The notes under the pieces are model-generated. The model was given only the letters and a program-made list of their open reading frames with translations. It made no database searches and was not told where the DNA came from. Shown here in pieces: positions 43,221 to 50,489 of a stretch of 64,000 bases of DNA. Source of the stretch: Shewanella halotolerans (GTDB taxonomy: Bacteria > Pseudomonadota > Gammaproteobacteria > Enterobacterales > Shewanellaceae); contig NZ_CP080417.1 in the NCBI RefSeq assembly GCF_019457535.1, positions 2,976,001-3,040,000 of the forward strand, in the 5' to 3' direction. The position numbers and the translations under genes were made by a program. The stretch's first letter is position 1, and each line of letters begins with the position of its first letter.

Positions 43221-45404
43221 TTGAGTAATTCGCGTATCGACATGCCCTCCCCAGCGGTATCTGGCGGTGAGCTTCTCAATCAAGCTAACAAGAGCCTCCA
43301 GCCCAAAAATATTCCGGTTGAGGTAGCATCGACGCCTCAGGGCGATAAACTCAGGCTCAATCATCGCGAGCTAGCGATCACCTATCAAGACAGTAAAGAT
43401 CAGCAAAGCCTAAAACAAGATGCCGTTCGTCTTACAGTATTGACCCAATTGAGCGCCGCCGCGAATTCAAGCTCCATGTTAAGTGCTACCGTGCAGGCCC
43501 ATGGAGAAGCTATCGCCCTCCCCTTACCCAAAGGACTGGTTGCCTATATCAATGCCAACCAGATAAGCCTGGCCCAGCTTACTAACTTCGCCAATCGCCC
43601 ACAGGGCTACCCCTTAGGTGAGGTGCAAATAACCGCAAACCAGCTGTTTTTTGACGATCAACAGCTGGTTAGATTACCTAGCCCACCCATCGCTGATGGC
43701 CAGTACCTAGCCAAGATCACCATGGATAATGGACAGTTAACCCTGACTCTCACACCCAAATTGGCTGAGGTTAATCTGCTGCTGACGCCAATGGGTAAAG
43801 AGGCGCTGTTGAGCAATACCAACTCCCCCGCACTCTATCTGTCACCCCAGACATCACAGGCTCTTATCAGCAAACCCGAGTTAGCCAGCGCTTACCATCA
43901 GCTCATCAATAGCTTAGCAAAGACCTCGTTAACGCCAGAATCGTTAAATGGGCTTATCAGAGAGTTAACCACACCAAAGGGCTTCGGAGAGCCCTTACCT
44001 GCTCTCATGCCAAGCAAGGCATCGGCAATGGCTAGACCGACAAATCTAGTAGCGACAAACTTAACATCAGCAAATCTAGCCCCAGCAAACCTAGTTGCAG
44101 CAAACAGAGCGGTATCTAATCAGCAGATTAGCCAGATACCGCTTCAAGCAGCCCAAAACAATGACTTGGCAGCCGCGGCTATCAATTCTCTGAATGGTAA
44201 ATCACTAACTTCAGCGCTAGGTTCGGTGACTACAACTGGGTTAAAAAATGCCCAGGCTCAGTTGCTAAAAGATATTGCCCAAATGAATCAGAGCCAACTC
44301 TTTCAGAGGGTCAGCACCATGGTTACAGGACTTAGGCTCGATGCTAGCGCTCAGCTTATCCGCCATGCCATGCTCCAATCCATATCCCAAGCCACATCAG
44401 GTGAACAAGGAAACGCAAAGGCTAGCAGCCAGTTGCCATCTAGCCCTGCCGCGCTCGCTCAGCTTGCCGCCTTAGGGAAGCAGGAAGGACAAATATCGCC
44501 AAGGGGCATAGCACCGCAATCAGCAGATATGAGCCAAACAACACAATCGGCAGCATTAAACGCTAAAGGGCTCAATTCCAAGGAGCTAAATCATAGAGGG
44601 CTGAATCTCGCGCTCGGTCAACTCGCAGATAAAGCCATGCCGACAGGTAAAGGCGCGCAGGGTAAAAACTTGCTGCAGTTGATGCAACAGCTTCTGCCAC
44701 TCGCCTTCCCCAAGCCACTTACCCAGTTAGCGAGTCCTAGCTCATTGAAACAGGAGCTTATCGATAGCTTTGCCGGCATCGCTGCGCCGGCAACGCCAGT
44801 ATCTAGTCTTGCCAGCATCACCAGCCATGCCGGCACCATAGGGGTACTGTTTCAGCTGCTCCTTGGCAGACAGGTGAAATCCCAGGCCGGCGGTAAGGCC
44901 TCAAGCCCCTTACAAGCCCTGCAACAGTTTGCGTCCGGTAGTCAGCTACTCGGCCTGATCGAAAAAAGCGGCGGTCTCGAATCACTTGGCAAGCTAGTAT
45001 CCAACCTCTCCCTCTATCAGCAGGCAAGCAGCGATACGGCTCAGTCAACGAACTGGTACTTTACCCTACCCTATATGATAGAGCACAGGCACGAGGAGCT
45101 TGAGGGACACTTTAGCCAGGAAGAGCAGGAGAAAAACGCATCGCCCCACTGGCGGCTGCAGCTTAAGTTTAATCTGAGTCAAGCGGGACTATTGATCAAC
45201 GCAGATGTCAAAGATGGGCGGCTGAATCTGGGCTTCACATCAGAAGATCAAAATCTGCTCAATAATATCGAACAAAGACTCATGGGTCTGGAACAGAAGA
45301 TCCAGGCAATCGGCTTAACCCCAAACAAGATCCGCACCCAAGTCTCTAAGGTACCCGCCTCCTTACTATCGGGCGAGCACTATTTGGTAAAAATTAAGGC
45401 CTAA
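43221..45404 (+). CDS. FliK-like protein with C-terminal hook-length-control-type domain
   Basis: 727 residues, Gln/Ala/Ser-rich and probably disordered over most of its length, with a low-complexity stretch (TNLVATNLTSANLAPANLVAAN) near residue 275. The C-terminal ~110 residues form the only compact part (WRLQLKFNLSQAGLLINADVKDGRLNLGFTSEDQNLLNNI...), like the Flg_hook domain. The start is TTG 43221, because GAGG lies 7 bases before it; ATG 43242 is possible. The next gene, overlapping by one base, encodes an FlhB-C-terminal-like protein, a pairing seen elsewhere (ylqG-ylqH type). Function unproven. Confidence 0.7.
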   Translation: MSNSRIDMPSPAVSGGELLNQANKSLQPKNIPVEVASTPQGDKLRLNHRELAITYQDSKDQQSLKQDAVRLTVLTQLSAAANSSSMLSATVQAHGEAIALPLPKGLVAYINANQISLAQLTNFANRPQGYPLGEVQITANQLFFDDQQLVRLPSPPIADGQYLAKITMDNGQLTLTLTPKLAEVNLLLTPMGKEALLSNTNSPALYLSPQTSQALISKPELASAYHQLINSLAKTSLTPESLNGLIRELTTPKGFGEPLPALMPSKASAMARPTNLVATNLTSANLAPANLVAANRAVSNQQISQIPLQAAQNNDLAAAAINSLNGKSLTSALGSVTTTGLKNAQAQLLKDIAQMNQSQLFQRVSTMVTGLRLDASAQLIRHAMLQSISQATSGEQGNAKASSQLPSSPAALAQLAALGKQEGQISPRGIAPQSADMSQTTQSAALNAKGLNSKELNHRGLNLALGQLADKAMPTGKGAQGKNLLQLMQQLLPLAFPKPLTQLASPSSLKQELIDSFAGIAAPATPVSSLASITSHAGTIGVLFQLLLGRQVKSQAGGKASSPLQALQQFASGSQLLGLIEKSGGLESLGKLVSNLSLYQQASSDTAQSTNWYFTLPYMIEHRHEELEGHFSQEEQEKNASPHWRLQLKFNLSQAGLLINADVKDGRLNLGFTSEDQNLLNNIEQRLMGLEQKIQAIGLTPNKIRTQVSKVPASLLSGEHYLVKIKA

Positions 45405-45760
45405 TGATGAGCACATACGACGATAAACCAGATGACTTACAAGGTGGTTCAGACAACAAACCACACAGACCCACCCAGGCCGCGGCACTGCGCTATGACG
45501 GAAAGTCGGCCCCGCAAATCACCGCCAAGGGGGAAGATTTAGTCGCCGAGGAGATCATCGCCCTCGCCAAGGAGGCTGGCATCTATATTCATCAAGATGC
45601 CAACTTGAGTAACTTTCTGCAAAAACTCGAGATAGGTGAAGAGATCCCCAAGGAGCTATATTTGCTCATCGCCGAACTGATCGCCTTCGTCTATATGCTG
45701 GACGGTAAGTTTCCTGAGCGCTGGGACAATATGCACAATAGGATCATGCAAGAGGTGTGA
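45404..45760 (+). CDS. Stand-alone FlhB C-terminal-domain-like protein
   Basis: 118 residues. AAALRYDGKSAPQITAKGEDLVAEEIIALAKEAGIYIHQDANL matches the export-switch (post-cleavage) part of FlhB, without membrane segments or the preceding cleavage motif. Such free FlhB-CC-like proteins can replace the cleaved FlhB fragment in some bacteria. Start overlaps the stop of the FliK-like gene (TAATG), implying coupled translation. A complete flhB is present at 59212, so this is an extra copy of the domain. Confidence 0.82.
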   Translation: MMSTYDDKPDDLQGGSDNKPHRPTQAAALRYDGKSAPQITAKGEDLVAEEIIALAKEAGIYIHQDANLSNFLQKLEIGEEIPKELYLLIAELIAFVYMLDGKFPERWDNMHNRIMQEV

Positions 45761-45803
45761 TGTTCAAATGTATTAGTTCAAAGCATTAGTTTTAAATAGA
45801 GTG

Positions 45804-46226
45804 CTATCGCCCCTTACCGTGAAGGCGCAGTAACAGTTCGGCCTCGGCCTTAGGCAGCTCACACTCCTTAACCAGCTCATCGATATCGGCGCCGAGTTCG
45901 ACCATCTTCATCGCTCGGGTATAGAGCCTTGCCTGAGGTTCATCTGCTACTGTCTCATCGATGCGTGCCTCCTGCTTGGTCACCCGCTTTTCCAGCTCGA
46001 GCATGCGACGCCCAACACCTATGGTGCCCGATCTCAGCTCCTGTAGCTCCTGCTTAACCGCCTCGCGTTGCCTATCGTTCTCTTTAACCAGCAGCGTCAG
46101 GGCATCAATCTTAGCTCTGAGCTTATTGGTTTGTTTTTGCTGATACAGCACCAGTGCGAGACAGGCAACCACATATAGTAACGCCGCGATTAAGATCTCA
46201 TCGCCTATCATAAATGCCAACTCCAT
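45804..46226 (-). CDS. DUF2802-family membrane protein
   Basis: 140 residues: one N-terminal membrane helix (ILIAALLYVVACLALVLY), a long charged helix likely to be a coiled coil (about residues 33-90), and a C-terminal helix-turn-helix-like segment (MVELGADIDELVKECELPKAEAELLLRLH). This arrangement is typical of DUF2802 proteins found downstream of cheW in polar-flagellate gammaproteobacteria. Function unknown. A hairpin separates it from cheW. Confidence 0.75.
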   Translation of the reverse strand: MELAFMIGDEILIAALLYVVACLALVLYQQKQTNKLRAKIDALTLLVKENDRQREAVKQELQELRSGTIGVGRRMLELEKRVTKQEARIDETVADEPQARLYTRAMKMVELGADIDELVKECELPKAEAELLLRLHGKGR

Positions 46227-46262
46227 TAACCTTCATATCTACGCTCGACCTTTTACAACACG

Positions 46263-46294
46263 AAAAAAGCCATCGAACGAGGCGACGGCTTTTT
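46263..46294 (-). terminator. Probable terminator after cheW
   Basis: Imperfect stem AAAAAGCCATCG / CGACGGCTTTTT (one mismatch), followed on the minus strand by a run of six T. Lies about 50 bases after the cheW stop and just before the DUF2802 gene. Confidence 0.7.
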
Positions 46295-46342
46295 ATCGTC
46301 AATGGCTATATCGTCAATGCACTATCGTCGACGGCTAAGCCC

Positions 46343-46837
46343 TTAAAGCTGAGCCAACTCCATCCACTCTTCATCAGAGAGTAACTTATCGAGATCCACC
46401 AGAATGAGTAACTCATTATCACGATTGCTCACGCCTTGAATGAACTTGGCACTCTCTTCCGTGCCCACATTCGGCGCGTTATCTATCTCTGAACCACGCA
46501 GATAGACCACTTCGGCGACACTGTCGACAAGAATACCAATCACTTGCTTCTCGGCTTCGATGATCACAATACGGGTAGAGTCATCCACCTCGGCAGAAGG
46601 TAAACCAAAACGAGAGCGGGTATCGATAACGGTGACCACGTTACCGCGCAGGTTAATGATCCCCAGCACATAATGAGGCGCCCCTGGTACAGGCGCGATC
46701 TCGGTGTAACGCAACACCTCTTGCACCTGCATCACATTGATACCATAGGTTTCATTATCTAAACGGAAGGTTACCCACTGCAACACTTCATCATCTTTAC
46801 CTGCGGCAACTGCCGCGACGTTTTTTGCATCTGCCAT
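46343..46837 (-). CDS. cheW: Chemotaxis coupling protein CheW
   Basis: Links chemoreceptors to CheA. 164 residues with WVTFRLDNETYGINVMQVQEVLRYTEIAPVPGAP..., LGIINLRGNVVTVIDTRSRFGLP and GILVDSVAEVV, the full CheW pattern. ATG 46837 is chosen because GAGG lies 5 bases before it; an in-frame TTG at 46852 is discarded. The start lies 7 bases after the ParP-like stop. Last gene of the che operon before a terminator. Confidence 0.95.
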   Translation of the reverse strand: MADAKNVAAVAAGKDDEVLQWVTFRLDNETYGINVMQVQEVLRYTEIAPVPGAPHYVLGIINLRGNVVTVIDTRSRFGLPSAEVDDSTRIVIIEAEKQVIGILVDSVAEVVYLRGSEIDNAPNVGTEESAKFIQGVSNRDNELLILVDLDKLLSDEEWMELAQL

Positions 46838-46844
46838 ATCAACC

Positions 46845-47846
46845 TCAGCCAATAGAGTCCTGACTACCTAAACCCAAATTTAATAACTCAATCAGTGCCT
46901 GCACATGTAAAATGCCGCACATCTGTTCTTTTACGACGCCAGCCAGCCAAGGACGTTTACCCGCTTTGGTACGCCAATTAACTTCTGACTTTAAAATTCT
47001 GACGGAATTCACCAAAGACTCACAGGCCAGCCCCCAATTACTGTCCTCTAAGAGTACAATATATTGGTAATCAACGGATTGCGCCAGTTTATCGTCATAT
47101 TTTTCCGGCATCACCCAGGCACCCGAATCGACAACATTGAGTTGCGAATCCCTGTGGGTTTGAACCCCAAGATACCAGGCCGGTCGCCCCATAATGTGAT
47201 TGATCCGCTCCACCTTAACGATACCGCCAAGGCTTACCAAGGGCACGGCCAATGTGAGTCCCGCAACCTTGAAAAACAGCACCTGAAATTCATCGTCGAG
47301 CTGCTCGACTAGCGCCTCTGTCACCCCTGGTGGTGTCGCGCCAGTTTGCGTCTGCAGCGCCGCGGCCAGATCGACCTTTTCGGTTACAATTTCCTCTTGC
47401 TTAATACTAGCCGAAGTTTCTAATTTTTCTTCGATTTTTTGCTTAACTTGCGACTCAGATTTGGTTTGAACCGATACAGCTTGCGTCATCGTTTCGACGC
47501 TTGCAGGTTTGGTATCGAGCGTTTTGAGCTCAATCTTGCTTGCTATTTGAGTATCTGTATTAGTTTCTGTCTGAGTAGCAATCTCACTCACTGGCGCCAG
47601 CAATTGCTCGAGCGCGAGCTTATTGAGCGGTGTCGGCGTAGCCTGAGTGACCACAGGGCGCGGTTTAGACTGTTCGCTAAGAGGCTGACGTTTTACTGCA
47701 GGTGTATGGCCACTCATTTGACCATTTTGTGCTATCGCCTGCTCGCGCTTCGCTTCAGGCTTGTCGGCCGTGACGCTCTCTTCTCCGGGCTCGGAGAGCA
47801 GCAAGGAAAAATAATTAAAGACAGCTTCGTCAACCGAGTTTGACAT
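46845..47846 (-). CDS. parP: ParP-like protein with C-terminal CheW-like (AIF) domain
   Basis: 333 residues: a Gln/Thr/Lys-rich, probably disordered N-terminal region (~1-185), then a CheW-like domain (FQVLFFKVAGLTLAVPLVSLGGIVKVERI, VLLEDSNWGLACESLVNSVRI). In Vibrio, ParP has this layout, binds CheA through the AIF domain and ParC through the N-terminal part, and keeps arrays at the pole. Start ATG 47846 has AGGAG 7 bases before it, and it overlaps the end of the ParA-type gene by 17 bases. ParP identity is inferred from domain order and neighbours. Confidence 0.8.
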   Translation of the reverse strand: MSNSVDEAVFNYFSLLLSEPGEESVTADKPEAKREQAIAQNGQMSGHTPAVKRQPLSEQSKPRPVVTQATPTPLNKLALEQLLAPVSEIATQTETNTDTQIASKIELKTLDTKPASVETMTQAVSVQTKSESQVKQKIEEKLETSASIKQEEIVTEKVDLAAALQTQTGATPPGVTEALVEQLDDEFQVLFFKVAGLTLAVPLVSLGGIVKVERINHIMGRPAWYLGVQTHRDSQLNVVDSGAWVMPEKYDDKLAQSVDYQYIVLLEDSNWGLACESLVNSVRILKSEVNWRTKAGKRPWLAGVVKEQMCGILHVQALIELLNLGLGSQDSIG

Positions 47847-48621
47847 GCGCAAACTCCTTGGTCAGCAGGTGGTCGAGCAATCTCTCATAGGCCTTAACAC
47901 CGCGTGAATGGCTGGCGTAGTGCGAGGCTGGCAGGTGCGCCAGGCTGGCATCACGAAACTTGGTATCCACCGGGATAACATCTGGCCAGAGCACATCGCC
48001 ATACTCTTCCCCCAGCTGTTGCAGGGCGGCAGGTGAGGCCTTGGTGCGTCTGTCGTACATGGTCGGAACGATTGTATAGCTGTAGGTGGTGCTCTTAGAG
48101 CGACCCATGAGCGTCATGGTCTTGACCATGCGATCTAGCCCCTTGATCGCCAGGAACTCTGTCTGCACAGGAATAATGATATGTTCACTGGCCGCGAGGG
48201 CGTTAACCATCAACACCCCCAATACCGGCGGGCAATCGATAAGGGCGACGTCGTATTGGTCGGCAACTAAGGCAAGCAGGCGTTTAAGGATCAAGCCCAT
48301 CCCTTCCTGATGGCCGAGCGAGCGATCCAGCGTTGCCAGCGCCATGGTGGCCGGCAAGAGATCTATCCCTTCCACCTTAGTGGGGACAATATGGGCAAGC
48401 ACCTGATCTTTACTCAAGTTCTTGTGTTTCAGAAACAGATCATAGAGCGAGGCGGGCACCTCTTCAGAATCTATGCCCAGGTAGTAGCCCAAAGACGCGT
48501 GGGGGTCTGTGTCTATCATCAAGACTCGTTTGCCCCGCTTTGCCATGGCGCCAGCCAGGCTCGCCACTGTGGTCGTCTTACCCACGCCCCCTTTTTGATT
48601 TGCTATGGTCCAGATCTTCAA
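47830..48621 (-). CDS. parC: ParA/Soj-type ATPase of the che cluster (ParC-like)
   Basis: 263-residue deviant-Walker-A ATPase: ANQKGGVGKTTTVASLAGAMA at the N-terminus, IDTDPHASLGYY, and ALIDCPPVLGVLMVNALAAS. Genes of this type inside polar flagellar/che clusters encode ParC, which places chemotaxis arrays at the cell pole through ParP. It is not part of a chromosome-partition pair, since no parB lies next to it. Transcribed between the small membrane protein and the ParP-like gene. Confidence 0.87.
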   Translation of the reverse strand: MKIWTIANQKGGVGKTTTVASLAGAMAKRGKRVLMIDTDPHASLGYYLGIDSEEVPASLYDLFLKHKNLSKDQVLAHIVPTKVEGIDLLPATMALATLDRSLGHQEGMGLILKRLLALVADQYDVALIDCPPVLGVLMVNALAASEHIIIPVQTEFLAIKGLDRMVKTMTLMGRSKSTTYSYTIVPTMYDRRTKASPAALQQLGEEYGDVLWPDVIPVDTKFRDASLAHLPASHYASHSRGVKAYERLLDHLLTKEFAHVKLG

Positions 48622-48667
48622 GTAAAACCCCTTAAATCCTCGAGCGTATCGCCATCAGGTTATCGTT

Positions 48668-49291
48668 TTAATTATCTTCGCGAGTCGTGACTCGAATGCC
48701 GCCATGGGGCAGGCTTATTACTTTAACACCATCTTTATCTTCTGACAGCTTAACCGGCTGCGATGGCGTTTGACCATCCTGTGTCGCCTTATCTGTGGCG
48801 CTGGCCACCTTTTGCTCGCGCTGGTTCTCGCTTTGATGCTCACTCGGGCTCAGCGCTTCAGCTTCCATCGCAGGCAACAAGGGCGTTAGCTTAGTCTGCT
48901 CCTGCTGTTCATCACGATTAGCTGTCTGTTCATTGAGGCTATCGGTTCGTTGACTAAGACTGTCTGTAAGGCTAACTGCCTCTTGCCTTGCGATCGCCTC
49001 AGGCACCTCTGGGCCAATCTCGACTCTTACTTGGCTGCCAGGCTCAGCCTGCTTGATGATAGACTGAGTAAACTCTGGATTATTCTCCATCCAATCGGCC
49101 AAGGCCTTCGCCTGCTCGTCTGGCACCATCAGCAGCACCTGACTCTTCTCAAGCTGAACAATTTTTTCCTCAAGCAAGCCATTCTTATGCCTCTGGTCGA
49201 GATAGAGTGATCCGGTCACCAGACAGCAAACTAACAAGAGAAAAAACAGCAACAGCACAGTGGTGCTGAGGCCTTGTCGCTGCCTAGCCAC
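48668..49291 (-). CDS. Uncharacterised single-pass membrane protein of the che cluster
   Basis: 207 residues. One membrane helix near the N-terminus (LSTTVLLLFFLLLVCCLVTGSLYL), then a short helix (LLEEKIVQLEKSQVLLM), a folded-looking segment (PDEQAKALADWMENNPEFTQSIIKQ) and a long Gln/Glu/Ser-rich tail. The start is taken as GTG 49291, which overlaps the cheB stop; the longer frame begins inside cheB. Not recognised. Its conserved position between cheB and a ParC-like gene suggests a link to array placement or motility, but nothing in the sequence shows it. Confidence 0.6.
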   Translation of the reverse strand: MARQRQGLSTTVLLLFFLLLVCCLVTGSLYLDQRHKNGLLEEKIVQLEKSQVLLMVPDEQAKALADWMENNPEFTQSIIKQAEPGSQVRVEIGPEVPEAIARQEAVSLTDSLSQRTDSLNEQTANRDEQQEQTKLTPLLPAMEAEALSPSEHQSENQREQKVASATDKATQDGQTPSQPVKLSEDKDGVKVISLPHGGIRVTTREDN

Positions 49292-50396
49292 GTCCGCTCT
49301 CGCGAATGATGGCCTCGGCCATATCATCGAGCGCTATCGACTGACTGGAGATCCCGGCGGCGGTTACCGCCTGTGGCATGCCGTAAACGACGCAGCTGGC
49401 CTCATCTTGAGCCCAGATAGTCGCCCCGACATTCTTAAGCATCCTGGCCCCTTCGCGACCATCGGCGCCCATGCCTGTCAATATCACGGCCAGGGTCTCG
49501 CCGCCACTGAGCTTTGAGGCCGAGGCAAAGGTAATGTCGACACAGGGCTTGTAGTTCATGTCGGCGCTACCGGCCACTATCTTGATTCGACCATAGGTGC
49601 CGCCGCGCTCTAACATCATCTGCATGCCACCGGGTGCCAGGTAGGCGCAGCCTGCCCTGAGCTGATCGCCATTTTGCGCCTCCTTCACCTCGATGGCGCA
49701 CAGACCATTTAAGCGTGCGGCGAAAGCGGGCGTAAAGGCCGCCGGCATATGCTGGATAAGCAGAATAGGATGAGGATAGTTCGCTGGCAACTTGGTCAAT
49801 ATCCGCTGCAGCGCAACAGGCCCACCGGTTGAGGTGCCGATCAGCAAAAGCTTATATTTCTTACCACTGGCGCGGGTAACAGGCGCGCTCGGACGCGTCG
49901 CTGGACGCTGCGCCATCTCTCTTGTCGGCGCTGTCGTAGAAGCAGAGGTTGTCGCTGGCTTTGGCGGCACACTTCGAGGCAGTATGGGACGGAATACGCG
50001 GCGACGGCCCAGCGCCTTGATGCGCTGCTGCAACAGAGCGATCGCCTCATCCTTGTTGGTGGCAATATCTTCAAATCGTTTAGGAAGAAAATCTAACGCA
50101 CCCGCTTCCAGGGCATCCAGGGTTGCCTTGGCGCCATCGTGGGTAAGAGATGAGAACATCAAGATGGGGGTCGGACACTTCGCCATGATCTCACGCACGG
50201 CGCTGATGCCGTCCATCACTGGCATCTCGATATCCATGGTGATCACTTGTGGCTTTAACTGCTGCGCCAACTTGACCGCCTCGGCGCCATTAGACGCCGT
50301 GCCTATGACCTCTAACTCCGCATCCTTGGTGACAATCTCACTGACTCGGCGACGAAAAAAGCTTGAATCATCGACAACTAATACTTTTATGGCCAT
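49284..50396 (-). CDS. cheB: Chemotaxis protein-glutamate methylesterase CheB
   Basis: Removes methyl groups from chemoreceptors during adaptation. 370 residues: receiver domain with Asp55 (VITMDIEMPVMDG), an Arg/Pro/Thr-rich linker (~130-170), and the catalytic domain with GTSTGGP (nucleophile Ser), LIQHMP (His) and GMGADGREGA (Asp). Lies between cheA and the small membrane protein; the partner methyltransferase CheR is not in the window. Confidence 0.96.
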   Translation of the reverse strand: MAIKVLVVDDSSFFRRRVSEIVTKDAELEVIGTASNGAEAVKLAQQLKPQVITMDIEMPVMDGISAVREIMAKCPTPILMFSSLTHDGAKATLDALEAGALDFLPKRFEDIATNKDEAIALLQQRIKALGRRRVFRPILPRSVPPKPATTSASTTAPTREMAQRPATRPSAPVTRASGKKYKLLLIGTSTGGPVALQRILTKLPANYPHPILLIQHMPAAFTPAFAARLNGLCAIEVKEAQNGDQLRAGCAYLAPGGMQMMLERGGTYGRIKIVAGSADMNYKPCVDITFASASKLSGGETLAVILTGMGADGREGARMLKNVGATIWAQDEASCVVYGMPQAVTAAGISSQSIALDDMAEAIIRESGRG

Positions 50397-50489
50397 TCAA
50401 ATTCCTATCTACAACAGGATCCTTGCCGAAACAAAGCGTGACGCCTCTGGGCATCACGCTGATCCTATAGCTCACTGTGCCGCTAACTG

